64,000 bases of DNA from Macrothele yani (Eukaryota; Arthropoda; Arachnida; Araneae; Macrothelidae), in the NCBI GenBank assembly GCA_039090855.1, contig CM077011.1, positions 33,499,501-33,563,500 of the forward strand, in the 5' to 3' direction. Below the pieces are notes generated by a model, which saw only the letters and a list, made by a program, of their open reading frames with translations, searched no databases and was not told where the DNA came from. The position numbers were made by a program, and so were the translations under genes. Of this stretch, positions 12,246 to 24,029 are shown piece after piece (position 1 is the first letter of the stretch; each line of letters opens with the position of its first letter).

Positions 12246-13797
12246 TTGAATCGTATGCAAAGTAAATACTGGAAGACCGCTATGCAAAACGAATATGATT
12301 CCCTCGTCAAGGAGAAAGCAGGGGAATTGGCACCTCGACCGAAACATAAAAGAGTTATTGGTTGCAAATGGGTCTTAAAGACGAAATTCAACCAAGATGG
12401 CAACATTGAAAAATTAAAAGCAAGACTGGTTGCAAAAGTGTGTTCTCAAACACCAGGAATTGATTACGAAGAAAATGCTTCGCCAGTTGCCAGATTAAGT
12501 TCGATTAGAACAGTGCCCTCATGCTGTTAAAAATGGCAAGAGTTTACCAGCTGGATTTCGTAATGGCATATGTAAACGGAAACTTGGATGAAGAAATCTA
12601 CATGGAACTACCGGAAGGTTTCCAAAATAAATCCAATAAAGATCAAGTTTGCTTATTAAAAAGATCAATCTATAGCCTTAAACAATCCGGCAGGCAATGG
12701 TATAAGAAACTGGATGAAAAACTAAAATTTCTTCGTTTCAAAGCACTTAATTCAGGTAAATGTGCTTATCACATTAAAGATCGTACTGATGAAGTCATTG
12801 TTGTTGTTTATGTTGATGACTTAATGGTATTTGCAAACAGCAAAAATAGTTATAAAACCATAAAGGATAATTTAGCCAGTTCATTCTAAATGAAGGACTT
12901 GAGAAACTTAAATTACTGTTTGGGCATTGAGTTTGCGCAAAATGCAAACGGCATAACAATGTCTCAAAAGAAATTTATACAGGATATCCTACATAAATTC
13001 AATATGCAGGATGCTAAATCTGTAACAACCCCTTTGGATATTAGCGCCAAGCTAACTAAAGAATTGTGTCCTAAAACAGAAGAAGAAAAATCTGAAATGA
13101 AAGATATTCGGTATCGTTCACTCATTGGTTCGCTCATGTATCTTTCTGTAGCAACTAGACCTGACATCACGCTGGCTGTGAATTTTCTCAGCCAATTTAA
13201 CAACAATCTAGGTAAAGTTTTTCTTCGTAATCGATTCCTGGTGTTTGGATAGCATCAAAAAGAATATTGAGATACCTGAAAAGTACACAAAACCTGGGGC
13301 GTGTATTTAACCGTGCAAAAAGGCCATTGATGGTTTTCATAGATGCAAACTGGGCTTCCGATGTCAACGATAGAAAATCCTACACCGGATACGGATTCAA
13401 ATTTTCCGGAGGAGGAATAAGTTGGGAATCTGAGAAACAAAGAACTGTTGCTTTATCAACCACCAAAGCGGAATATATGGCACTCTCTGAACTTGCAAAA
13501 GAAACTGTGTATTTAAGAAAACATTTTAGAGAACTTTCTTTACAGCCCATGACATCACCAACAATTATATATTATGACAACCAATCAACACAGAAGCTAG
13601 TGCACAATCCTGTCTATCACTCAAGGACTAAACATATTGGCATCCGTCATCATTTCGTTCGAGAAGTATATGAAACACGTAAAATTGATGTAAAATACCT
13701 GAGTTCTGATAACATGACGGCGGACATTTTGACCAAAGGACTAAATGCTAATAAGCATAATAACTGTTGTGAGTTATTGGGACTCACTGTCATTTAA
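12246..13797 (+). pseudogene. Copia reverse transcriptase and RNase H, broken
   Basis: The RT is in several frames: GCKWVLKTKFNQDG near 12360, QLDFVMAYVNGNLDEEIYM near 12550 and the catalytic box VVYVDDLMVFANS near 12805-12840. RNase H at 13267-13797 shows DANWASDVNDRKSYTGY, STTKAEYMALSE and DNQSTQKLVHNPVYHSRTKH, all typical of copia. Frame changes occur at about 12520, 12890 and 13255. The domains are easy to recognise, so decay is moderate. Confidence 0.88.
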
Positions 13798-13900
13798 TTT
13801 AGCATGTAAGTATGATGATTCACTAGTGCTGAGTTGTGTTTATGAGGGGAAAAGCTCACAAATGTTTGTATATAAACAAAATAAGTATTATGAGGGGGAT

Positions 13901-14277
13901 TGTTGGAAATCAATCCTTATTTGTTATTTATTATTTTCATGTAAGGGCGTAATTCATTCATTTGTTCTTGTATAATGTAATTTAAGTCAAGTGAGATATA
14001 TGTCACGCATTGTAGATATACTATCACGCATTGTTCTCGTGACAAGCACTTTTAAATGTGCGTGCTGTAACGGCTGAAGTATTAAGAGAGCTGCTGTTTG
14101 TTGTTTTCACAGCGAAAGGTTGTGTTTCAGCGTCGTCGCTGTATTTTTTTTTTATTTGTTTATGTTTGATAGATATTATTATAGTAATAAATAATCAAGC
14201 TACATCTATTTTAATCATGTCTTACTAAGAGTAATTTCACTGCATTACCTGCTGCATTTTATGCATTACACCCCACA
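13901..14277 (+). repeat. Copia 3' LTR, 377 bp
   Basis: Starts TGTTGGAAAT directly after the purine tract TGAGGGGGAT and ends CCCCACA. It matches the 5' LTR remnant in its last 240 bases with small differences. Confidence 0.85.
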
Positions 14278-14459
14278 CTGTTCTTAAATTTTTGTAAAGC
14301 ACAATTTGTATATAAGAAGGTGTTACTGCATTTTGTGTTTCCAACATATTCGCAGCCGTGTGGTCTGCACCAAAAATGAACAGGATTGAAAAAATTCCTT
14401 TTCGGACGAATACATCTCATCGTGAAAAATGGACAGCATCAGGCGTCTGTTTACCGATA

Positions 14460-14513
14460 GGGAAATCAAATGTATGTTCATATATATATATATGAACATA
14501 CATTAGATTTCCC
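14460..14513. repeat. 54-bp near-perfect palindrome without loop
   Basis: Arms of 27 bases meet at an AT core (about 14486/14487). 26 of 27 pairs match and the one mismatch is A/A at 14468/14505. It sits between the copia LTR and the RTE tail. Confidence 0.85.
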
Positions 14514-14571
14514 AATTAAATACACTCAACGGACAATTAATATATATATATATATATATATATCATCATTG

Positions 14572-16209
14572 TCAACCATTTTCAATCCACTGCTGGACGA
14601 AGGTCTCCCCAAGTTTCCTCCACAACGGTCTGTCTTGTGCCAGTCTCCTCCATGTCACTCCCGCATACTTTCGAATTTCATCCACCCATCTTCCATGTGG
14701 TCTTCTTCTGGGTCTTTTCCTGTCCCTTGGAATCCAATCTAAAATTTCGGCTGTCCATCGATGGTCTGTTCTTCTGGCAGTATGTCCAGCCCATTGCCAT
14801 TTCAGGGATTTAACTCTGATCATGATGTCTTCCACTCTTGTCATTTTTCGGATCCACGTGTTCCTCTTCTTATCTCTCCTGGTTACACCAAGTATGCACC
14901 TCTCCATGCTACTTTGAGTTGTCTGCAGCCTTTGTATGTCTCTTTTAGTTAAGGTCCACGTCTCTGCACCATACGTAAGCACTGGAAGGATGCATTGATC
15001 AAACACTTTTCTTTTAAGACATAATGGCATATTGCTCTTGAAAATTATGCTGTTTCTTCCAAAAGCTCTCCAGGCAAGTTTTGTACGCCGATTAATTTCT
15101 TCACCAATGTGACCCTCACTTGATATCTGCTGTCCAAGATAAACGTACGTGTCTGTTATCTCCAGCTTTTCTCCATCAATCGATAAATCTTCATTTCTTG
15201 TAAAAGCATTGAACATCACTTTTGTCTTCTGAAAGTTCATTTTTAATCCCACTTCTTTACTCTTGTCAGCAAGTTCCTGGATCATACTCTGTAGCTCTGA
15301 TGGGGTAGTTGCAAAAATGACTATGTCATCAGCAAAACGAAGGTGGGTTAGATAATCTCCATTAATCTTTATCCCTTTGTTTTCCCAGTTCAGTGATTGA
15401 AAGACATTTTCCAATGTGGCATTAAAGAGCTTCGGAGATATGGTGTCACCTTGTCTCACTCCTTTTCCAATTTTTATGTGTGTTGTATTTTCAAACAGCC
15501 GAATCTTTGCACTTGCATTTTCATAGATGTTATTAATAATATTAATGTATGCATCTTCAATACCGCAGGATTTCAGAGCCATTGCAACTGCTGATGGTTT
15601 CACCGAATCAAAGGCTTTTTCATAATCGATAAAAGCCATGCACAATGGAAGTTCATATTCCCTCGCTCTTTCAATTAGTTCTCTCAGTACGTGGATATGA
15701 TCTATTGTGCTGTAGCCACTCCTGAATCCAGCTTGTTCTCTCGGTTGAGCCATGTCCAGTGTCACCTTCAAGCGGTGTGAAAGAACTTTAGTGAAGATTT
15801 TATAAACCACTGATAGGAGGCTGATAGGTCTGTAGTTCCTGAGATCCTCAATGTCACCTTTTTTATGTAGCAAGATCATTGTAGCGTTGTTCCAATCCTC
15901 AGGAATTTTCCCTTCATTAAGGCATCGAGTGAAAATTTGGGCGAGTACTGTTTCGATTTCTCCACTTGCTTCTTGTATGATGTCTACAGTAATTCCATCT
16001 TCTCCTGGAGCTTTTCCCCGCTTCATGTTCTTGATTGCATGTGGAACTTCTGCTGGAAGGACTGGAAGAACTCTGGTACTGGTACCTTTCATGATGTCTG
16101 GAGTACATGTATCATCCCTTTCATATAATTTGGAGTAGAAATCTTTCACTCTTGTCAAAATTTCGCCTCTATTTCTTGTTAGAAAACCATCTTCTTTTGT
16201 CAGTGCCAT
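14572..16209 (-). CDS. RTE reverse transcriptase, long open segment
   Basis: 545 codons remain open. RT motifs in order are RNYRPISLLSVVYKIF, FIDYEKAFDSV, GVRQGDTISPKLF and LRFADDIVIFA (catalytic FADD intact), then LTYGAETWTLT and a C-terminal stretch with KWQWAGHTARR and RPHGRWVDEIRK, a conserved tail of RTE-like proteins. The Met at 16209 is internal because the protein continues upstream in a shifted frame. The length matches the RT plus C-terminal part of the family. The element is truncated, so this is a long remnant and not a full gene. Confidence 0.8.
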   Translation of the reverse strand: MALTKEDGFLTRNRGEILTRVKDFYSKLYERDDTCTPDIMKGTSTRVLPVLPAEVPHAIKNMKRGKAPGEDGITVDIIQEASGEIETVLAQIFTRCLNEGKIPEDWNNATMILLHKKGDIEDLRNYRPISLLSVVYKIFTKVLSHRLKVTLDMAQPREQAGFRSGYSTIDHIHVLRELIERAREYELPLCMAFIDYEKAFDSVKPSAVAMALKSCGIEDAYINIINNIYENASAKIRLFENTTHIKIGKGVRQGDTISPKLFNATLENVFQSLNWENKGIKINGDYLTHLRFADDIVIFATTPSELQSMIQELADKSKEVGLKMNFQKTKVMFNAFTRNEDLSIDGEKLEITDTYVYLGQQISSEGHIGEEINRRTKLAWRAFGRNSIIFKSNMPLCLKRKVFDQCILPVLTYGAETWTLTKRDIQRLQTTQSSMERCILGVTRRDKKRNTWIRKMTRVEDIMIRVKSLKWQWAGHTARRTDHRWTAEILDWIPRDRKRPRRRPHGRWVDEIRKYAGVTWRRLAQDRPLWRKLGETFVQQWIENG

Positions 16210-17103
16210 AATCTGTTTTTCCCCTTACTGAGATGTCCCTTTGCTATCTTTAGGCTTTGGTTGTTTTCAATTGCTTTCCTCACTAGTTCACAGTTTAATT
16301 TCCTTAAGTCTTCAGTGATACTTTTTCGTACTGTCTTGCATAGCTCTATATATTCCACTTTGGAAGTCACATCTTCTTTAGTTGTCCTCATCACTCTTCT
16401 TTTTTGCATCAACATTTTGGTTTTTCCTGATAATTTGTTCACAGCAATTTGTTCTTAGACCCAGCTAATTTTGTTGCTCTTTCCATAAGAGCTTTGGTTA
16501 CTTTTCTGTTAACTTCAGAAATATCCACTTCTTCCGATGTTAGGCCTTCTAAAGCAGAGAATCTGTTCTTCAGTTCCAATTTGAAGGTATTATGGTGTTT
16601 TTTAAGGTTGGTTATGTCAATACATTTTGTTTGTCTTATGAGCTTGCCACGTTCGAGTTTAGTGTTGAGGTGCATCTACATCTCACCAATCTATGGTCAC
16701 TACCTGTGTTGAACTTGTTTAGCACACTTCAGTCTTCTATGACGAATTTTTTTGTTACACATAATAAAATCAATTTCACTTGTCGTCCCATTTGGATGTC
16801 TCCATGTCCATTTCCTGTGTGGGTTTTTCTTGAAAAAGGAGTTCAAGAAGAAAAACCCTTCTGCCTCTGCAAACTCTACGAGAGTATTTCAACGCTGGTT
16901 TCTGTTGCCGTGACCGAATTTACCTACTGAAGTTTCATTCTGTTGCCGTTGCCCTATTTTTGCATTGAAATCTCCCATAATTATCTTCAAGTGCTGCTTA
17001 CCTTTATTATTTAGATCACGAATTTCCTCATAAAATTCTTCAATTTCTTCTTCAGCATGACTTGTGGTGGGTGCATAAGTTTGAATACAAAGATGAAACG
17101 ATT
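16200..17103 (-). pseudogene. RTE endonuclease C-terminal part and linker, frameshifted
   Basis: Reading 17103 to 16690 on the minus strand gives LCIQTYAPTTS, IMGDFNAKIG and WRHPNGTTSEIDF-like words of an AP endonuclease, then a linker in two further frames down to 16200. The N-terminal catalytic half of the endonuclease is missing. Several frame changes are present. Confidence 0.75.
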
Positions 17104-17142
17104 GAGCTTACAGGCCCGTGCGACTTGCGTAAAACACAGACA

Positions 17143-17291
17143 TCAATAGTTCGTGTGGCCCCCGTGACTGGCAATAACGGCCGCTACACGCCGCGGCATC
17201 GAACGAAAGAGACTTTGGATGTGGGCTTGGGGTATGTCGGTCCAGGCTGCTTCCACACGTTGCCACAGTTCATCAGGCGTAGCCGCGGGTG
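17143..17291 (-). pseudogene. Tc1 transposase C-terminal fragment (left of insertion)
   Basis: Reads TPDELWQRVEAAWTDIPQ, then SMPRRVAAVIASHGGHTNY and a stop. This is the well-known C-terminal end of Tc1-type transposases. It is in frame with the piece right of the foldback element once one copy of the 11-bp duplication is removed. Confidence 0.88.
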
Positions 17292-17302
17292 GTGCTTGCC
17301 GG
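17292..17302. repeat. Left 11-bp target site duplication of foldback element
   Basis: GTGCTTGCCGG, identical to 28558-28568. Mismatches on both sides limit the match to 11 bp. Removing one copy and the 11,255-bp insert rejoins the Tc1 frame without loss. Confidence 0.92.
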
Positions 17303-17533
17303 TGTCACGACAATTCGTCGCGTGCGTCAATTCGTCAACTACGTCAATTCGTCGCCTGCGTCAATTCGTCGCGCGTCAATTCGTCGACTACGACAATTCG
17401 TCGCGCGTCAATTCGTCGCGCGTCAATTCGTCGCATGCGTCAATTCGTCGACCACGACGATTCGTCGCGCGTCAATTCGTCGCGGACAAATTCGTCGACT
17501 ACCTCAATTCGTCGACTACGTCAATTCGTCGCG
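17303..17533 (+). repeat. Left outer array of 15/17-bp repeats
   Basis: Units built on GTCAATTCGTCG with spacers CGC, ACTAC or similar alternate between 15 and 17 bp. The reverse orientation is found at 28263-28557. The arrays differ in length (231 versus about 295 bp). Confidence 0.9.
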
Positions 17534-20200
17534 TTTACAGATTTTGGTTACATACAAAACGAATGCAGCAAAACGTACGATTTCGAACGTCTTGCTCCCT
17601 GATCAAATTTATAAAGTTTGGCCACGCAGACAGGATAGGAATATTACGTTTTTCTTTGGCACCAAAAATATTAGATGGTAAACGGTTTTTGGAAAGGGGC
17701 AGGGCCCGGTTGGTCAGAGTCCCCCATATACAAAATTTTCGTAAAATCTACAGTTTTCAATTCAGAACCACCAAATCTGGTATACTATCTCGTGGTATTC
17801 TAACTTAGACTGTAGACGGTTTTGGGAAGCGGTTGGAGAGGGGGGGTTAGGCCCCCCTACAGAATTGCCGTAAAATATAGTTTTCAATTTAGAACTACCA
17901 AATTTGGTATATTATCTCATGGTACTCTAACTTAGACGGTAGACGGTTTTTGGAACGGGTCAGGGGCCCGGTTGGTCAGAGCCCCCATACACAAAATATT
18001 CGTAAGATCTAGAGTTTTCAATTCAGAACCACCAAATCAGGTATCCTATCTCATAGTACTCTAACTTACACGGTTGTCAGTTTTTGGAACGGGTCAAGGC
18101 CCGGGGAGTCAGAGCCCCCCCCCCCCTACATACAAAATGTTCGTAAAATCTCGTTTTCATTTCAGAACCATCAAATTCGCTATCATGAAACTCTAACTTA
18201 GACGCTAGACGGTTTTTGGTAGGGGTTGGTGCCCGCGGGTTCGGAGCCCCCCCCCCCTCATAAAAAATTTCGTAAAATCTACAGTTTTCATCTTAGAACC
18301 ACCAAATTTCGTATACTATCTCATGGTACTCTAACTTTGACGCTAGACGGTTTGTGGAAGGGGTTGGAGCTCGCGGGGTCGCCCCCCCTCATAAAAATTT
18401 CGTAAAATCTACAGTTTTTATCTTAGAACCACCAAATTTGGTATACTATCTTATGGTACTCTAACTTAGTCGGCAGACCGTTTTTGGAACGGGTCAAGGC
18501 CCGGGGGTCAGAGCCCCACACATACAAAATTTTCTTAAAAACTACAGTTTTCAATTCAGAACAACCTAATCTGGTATACTATCTCATGGTACTCTATCTT
18601 AGATGCTAGAAGGTTTTTTGAAGGGGTTGCAGCCCGGGGGTCGCCCCCCCTCATAAAATTTCGTAAAATCTACAGTTTTCATATTAGAACCACCAAATTT
18701 GGTATACTATCTTATGGTACTCTAACTTAGACGGCAGACCGTTTTTGGAACGGGTCAAGTCCCGGGGGTCACAGCCCCCACATACAAATTTTTCTTAAAA
18801 ACTACAGTTTTCAATTCAGAACCACCTAATCTCGTATACTATCTCATGGTACTCTAACTTAGACGCTAGACGGTTTTTGGAAGGGTTTGGAGCCCGGGGG
18901 GTCAGACCCCCGAATAAAAACTTTTTCGTAAAATCTACAGTTTTCAATTTAGAACCACCAAATTTGGTATACTATCTCATGGTACTCTAACTTAGACGCT
19001 AGACGGTTTTGGAAGGGGTTGGAGCCCGCGGGGTCGGGGCCCCCCCTCATAAAAAATTTCGTAAAATCTACAGTTTTTATCTTAGAACCACCAAATTTGG
19101 TATACTATCTTATGGTACTCTAACTTAGTCGGCAGACCGTTTTTGGAACTGGTCAAGGCCCGGGGGTCAGAGCCTCCCACATACAAAATTTTCTTAAAAA
19201 CTACAGTTTTCAATTCAGAACCACCTAATCTGGTATACTATCTCATGGTACTCTAACTTAGACGTTAGACGGTTTTTGGAAGGGTTGGAGCCCGGGGGTC
19301 AGACCCCCCCCGAATAAAAACTTTTTCGTAAATACTACAGTTTTCAATTTAGAACCTCCAAATTTGGTATACTATCTCATGGTACTCTAACTTAGACGCT
19401 AGACGGTTTTTTGAAGGGGTTGCAGCCCGGGGGTCAGCCCCCCTCATAAAAATTTCGTAAAATCTACAGTTTTCATCTTAGAACCAGAAAATTTCGTATA
19501 CTATCTTATGGTACTCAAACTTAGACGGCAGACCGTTTTTGGAACGGGTCATGGCCCGGGGGTCCGAGCCCCCCACATACACAATTTTCTTAAAAACTAC
19601 AGTTTTCAATTCAGAACCACCTAATCTGGTATACTATCTCATGGTACTCTAACTTAGACGCTAGACGGTTTTTGGAAGGGGTTGGAGCCCGGGGGTCAGA
19701 CCCTCCTCCGAATAATTTTTTTTGTAAATTCTACAGTTTTCAATTTAGAACCACCAAATTTGGTATACTATCTCATGGTAATCTAACTTAGACAGTAGAC
19801 CGTTTTTGGAACGGATCAAGGCCCGGGGGTCAGAGCCCCCACATACAAAATTTTCTTAAAAACTACAGTTTTCAATTCAGAACCACCTAATCTGGTATAC
19901 TATCTCATGGTACTCTAACTTAGATGCTAGACGGTTTTTGGATGGGGTTGGAGCCCGGGGGTCAGACCCCCCCCCCCGAATAAAAACTTTTTCGTAAAAT
20001 CTATAGTTTTCAATTTAGAACCACCAAATTTTGTATTTTATCTCATGGTACTCTAACTTAGACGGTAGAAGGTTTTGGAACGGATCAAGGCCCGGGGGTA
20101 AGACCCCCCCCACATACAAAATTTTCTTAAAATCTTTATTTTTCAATTCAGAACCGCCAAATTTTGTGTCATCAAACTCTAACTTAGCGGGAGACGGTAA
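17534..20200 (+). repeat. Left inner TIR: spacer plus about 19 units of 133 bp
   Basis: A unique spacer (about 17534-17650) is followed by units that each contain GGTACTCTAACTTAGACG, GGTTTTTGGAA, a G/C-rich GGGGGTCAGACCCCC-type block and CTACAGTTTTCAATTTAGAA. The word ACTCTAACTT starts at 18851, 18984, 19117, 19250 and 19384, a 133-bp period. Two subtypes alternate: GAAGGGGTTGGAGCCC and GAACGGGTCAAGGCCC. ORFs in this array are shadows. Confidence 0.9.
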
Positions 20201-22160
20201 GTGAAAGCGCAACATTATTAACTTGATTTGTTATGCAAACCTTATAAATACGACCACAGCGGTTAAAAGTTACTAAAGAGTCCTTGTAAGTAATATTTTT
20301 TGACCGAGTGCAAGTACAATTTACGAAATGTCAACAGTTCAAAATATCTAAAGTAACAATGAAATTTGGAATATTTCTTTTTCTTTCTTTTTATTTCAGT
20401 TTTGACACTTGTATTAAGTTTTAAAAACATATGTTTCTGCTATCGTATACCTTCATTGTGCTTTAAACAGAATTTCTTACCATGTTTTGGGTATTTTGTT
20501 TCGTGTGGTTGCAGTTTTTTTAATGTTTAGGGCATTTCATTTTGTGTGGTTACTTCTTTTTATGTCTTGGGCATTTTACTTTGTATGGGTGTTTTTGTTA
20601 TGTTTTTGTTCTTTTCTTTTCTGTGGTGGTTGTAATGTCCACAGGATGAAAAGGGGAAACTGTGGACAGTCACGATGCCTACTTGCTTCTAATTTTTTTT
20701 TCAAATATAGCACATGATTTTGTATTGAGTTATACCACTTACTCATTAAGCGACTACAGGTTTCTTTAAATATGAACGTTTTCTTAGAGCCTTTTGTTTC
20801 CTCTACCTAGCTTTTTCGGGTTCCGCAATTTCTTTTCTTGGTTTTAGAATATTTTCCTTATTATTAATCTATTTTCTCATGCAAACTCTTTATGTAAGGT
20901 ATGTTTATTCTATCGAAGTATTTTGCAATTATACGTAAAGCCCTGTTGCTGAAGTAAAAAAAATATTTCCAACTGAAACAACGCAGTTCAGATCCCGCTG
21001 TTAACTCAAAGAATGAAAACAAAAACAACAAATCTGTGCAATGGTTGAGGCATGAGACAGTACTTACTGGTAACCAGGCAAAGTTTTAGGGAAGAATGAG
21101 CTTAAGAATTTCTAACTGCAACAAAAAAGAGCATCCGCACTGTATCCCTCCCCATCCCCTAGTGCCGGCCTTTGGACGTCTTGAAAGAGAAGTCTTAAGG
21201 ACACATCTGTATCGTAATTGCCTGAGCACTCGCGACAATCTTCTGGTGTCGTAGTAGAAAAACACACTTCCTACTTCGCCTAAATTGCTTGGATGTAATG
21301 CCAACGAACAAAGTTTTGCTCTCGCATTGGATTTCTGTTGCTTTTGATGGAACACTTTTCCCCTGGGGTTCACCGCTCTCACTATAGTCTTCAAGACAGG
21401 CGGCAATACACCCCAACGTAAAACACCAATTTCACGGCAATTAACTGCAATTAGCGAAAGAGAGGGGCGGTACAGGAAATAAGTCGAACGAGACAGATCT
21501 GAACTTAGAAAGTCGGGGGAAGGTGTTGCATGAAGAACTGTGTTTGGCTTACAGATCATTTGGCACGTAGGGACGTAGGTTTCGTTTAATATGTTACGGG
21601 GTAAACAAATTGTCTTTTCAGTATAACAATTTTCTTTCATACGCATGGTGCAACACAAAAAATTTGAATTTATTTTTGAGAATTAGCATGACGCCTACCG
21701 GCCCAGAGTACAGCTGCCCAGTCCGCGCCTGCTGCCGCCTCCGGAACCTGGCTCCCGGGTTCTTCGCATCTGTTGATCCCCCGCCTGGAGCGTCCCAGCT
21801 GTAAAATACATGTACCTCTGCGTTTTGGAAAAACAAAATATAAGATGCCGATCCTTAAAATTAACCACTTCTTGTGACCGCAGGTACGAAAATCTTGAAC
21901 TTCGCTTAAACCCTAACTAGAGGAACAAGCTTCACGTGATTGTCTGTATTCTGAATGTTTTATTGAATGGTTGCTCATTAGTTCGTAGTTGACTGGAGAA
22001 CAGAGAACGTGCTTGTTGAAACCTTTGTTGTGCGTTGTCAAGTGATAATAGTGGAAATATATCATTCTAAATATTTTGGAAAGAGAAAGTGCATTGTTTT
22101 CCGAAGGCACTATGCAGATGAAGAATGCAACATAAATAGTTAACTCACAAAAAAGAAAAT
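20201..22160 (+). other. Foldback element centre, left part, function unknown
   Basis: AT-rich sequence with one 190-codon open stretch on the minus strand (21086-21658) that shows no domain I recognise. A segment at 20212-20330 (GCGCAACATTATTAACTTG onward) resembles the repeats at 24030-24570 in the same orientation. T-rich words recur at 20480-20640. Confidence 0.5.
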
Positions 22161-22163
22161 GAT

Positions 22164-23369
22164 TTGCTAAAATGGAAAGGGTATTTATTTTGCCATAACA
22201 GAGTGCGAGGTGATTTACGGTATTGTCACTGTATTGAAAGAAATTATGGAAATTGTACTGGCTTTGCTAGTACTATTCTTATTGGAGATGAACACAGGAT
22301 GCGCAATGAGAAACCACATAATCATGCTCCAAGACCGGAGAAAAGTGATGTTGCTGTTGCAAGAGCGCAAATAAAGGAACGAGCGAGAAATACGGACGAA
22401 GCCCCTGCACAAATTATTCAAACCGTGACAACGTCAATGGCTAAAGTAAATGCAGCTTACATGCCTAATATGGATGCACTAAGGCAAGTTGTAAAAAAGA
22501 GAAGACATGCCAAGACATGCCTGCGGAGCCTACGACTTCAGAACGGATCGATGCCCCAATAAATTTACAGGAGAAGATGGTGCAAAATTTCTTGGCAGAG
22601 ATAGCGCATTTGGACATCAAAGAATTATTTTATTTTTAACAGAGAATAATTTACGAAAGCTTAAAGAAGCACCCCTCTGGATTATGGATGGGACATTTGA
22701 AACTTGTCCAACCCTTTTTAGGCAATTATGTTCCATTCATGCTATGGTTGAAACGAATCCAGAGATGCACAGACTTGTCCCACTAGTTTATGGGTTACTT
22801 TCCAGCAAGTATAAATAATATAATACTATTATAAAGTATTTTTGTAGGATTTACAAGACTATGCATCAGACTATGATATTCAGCTTGCACCGCAATATAC
22901 GCATAATAATAGATTTTGAAATAGCTACCGTTATAATGCTGCTAAAAAGGAATTTGGAAGCAGCACACACAAATGTTCTTGGTTTCATCTCGGAAAAAAA
23001 TGTGCTGAGGAATATCCATCCTCTGGCATAGCCTTGGAATATAAGGAAAACAGTGAGTTTGCTCTCAAAGTCAGACATTTGCAAGCACTCGCATTTTTTT
23101 CATCTGACGAAATTCCAGCTGCTTTTGAAGAAGTGAAATCAATTTTACTAGAATATGCAGATTCTGTAGTTCAGTGGTTTGAGGAAAATTATGTTCTTGG
23201 AAAATTTCGTGGAAGCAGAAGAAACAATCCAAGCAGAAGCCCTCCGCTGTTCCCGCCAACAATTTGGTCAGTTAGTGAAAACAATTTATTTGGCTTTCCC
23301 AGAACACAAAACGAACTTGAAAGATTAGACAGACGCTGGAATACAATTCTGGGAGAGAAAAAACTGTGA
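22164..23369 (+). pseudogene. FLYWCH/MULE transposase, frameshifted
   Basis: Transposase relic of the foldback element. A FLYWCH-type zinc finger spans 22175-22335 (YLFCHNR, then RYCHCIERNYGNC, then HNHAP). After a frame change near 22500 comes LFLTENNLRKL and the first catalytic block WIMDGTFETCP (about 22677-22710), then LVPLVYGLLS. A second Asp block, IIIDFEIA, lies near 22905, and CSWFHLGKKCAEEYP (MULE C-x-x-H type) near 22975 in another frame. The C-terminal part (23034-23369) has ALAFFSSDEIPAAFEE and FPRTQNELERLDRRWN. A GT...TTTTGTAG segment at about 22813-22856 could be an intron. No ATG precedes the finger, so the true start is unknown. Confidence 0.8.
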
Positions 23370-23659
23370 CTGTACGAAATAATCAGTGAAATTGCGAAAG
23401 AGCAGAGAACAACTATGGCTAAAATCGAAAGAGTGATAGCACAGATTCCAACAAATCCACACAGAAGAGAAACGCTGGCAAGATAAAAAGGAATTCGAAC
23501 TTCTTTGGTGCACAGCGACAATGTTAACATGCTGGACATTTTAAGAGGAATTTCATATAATTCTACCCTTTACTAAAATGTGCTGGTATTTCTCACTAAT
23601 TGAATTATACCTTTTACTAACTTGTATTTGAATTTTTCAAGAATGTAATTCCGCCGAAG

Positions 23660-23880
23660 ATGCAAGAATGTAAAACACAAAGCAAAATTAAAAAAGTCAA
23701 AATTTTCAAAATAGCATGTCAAAAACATAAAATGTCAAAAAGTAATCCAAAATGTGAAACATATAAAAATTCAAAATGCAATCCAAAATGTGAAACAAAT
23801 AAAAATTCAAAATGCAATCACAAGTCACAAGCATTACAAAAATGCGAAACGCTATGTAACAAGTACAACACAAAATAAAA
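23660..23880 (+). repeat. Short A-rich tandem repeat
   Basis: AATCCAAAATGTGAAACA and AAAAATTCAAAATGCA recur every 35-40 bases between 23745 and 23860. The 72-codon ORF over it is low-complexity and unlikely to be a gene. Confidence 0.6.
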
Positions 23881-24029
23881 CAAATGCCCAAAAAAATGCA
23901 TACGCTTTGTAAAATGTACAAAATAAAATAAATGCCATATTCATAAGGATTTCATGACGAGTCAAGTTAAAAATGAGCTTTTACTTAGACTTCAAATAAT
24001 AATTACTAGCCTCTACACCTTTTTAAGTC

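Larger units (their letters stand above)
10254..14277 (+). mobile_element. Decayed Ty1/copia LTR retrotransposon
   Basis: The two LTR-like ends share AAGCACTTT(C/T)AAATGTGCGTGCTGTAACGGC and run to CATTACACCCCACA. The right copy is full (13901-14277, TGTTGGAAAT to CCACA) and preceded by a purine tract GAGGGGGAT. The left copy is recognisable only from about 10254 to 10494. The internal region holds gag, integrase, RT and RNase H in copia order. Protease and part of gag are missing, and many stops are present. Confidence 0.9.
14541..17103 (-). mobile_element. 5'-truncated RTE-type LINE
   Basis: On the minus strand the sequence runs from mid-endonuclease (about 17103) through RT to a stop, a very short 3' UTR and a (TA)n tail (14541-14563). 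A short 3' UTR with a simple-repeat tail is known for RTE elements. The 5' end abuts the tail of a Tc1 gene at about 17104. 5' truncation is usual for LINE copies. Confidence 0.85.

Noticed and set aside
17219..17681. Overlapping ORFs in all three frames across the outer foldback array
   Set aside because: 15-bp units are a multiple of three and lack stops, so open frames arise by chance.
21086..21658. 190-codon ORF on the minus strand in the foldback centre
   Set aside because: No recognisable motif, no clear codon pattern and AT-rich surroundings. It could be a second element gene but cannot be supported.
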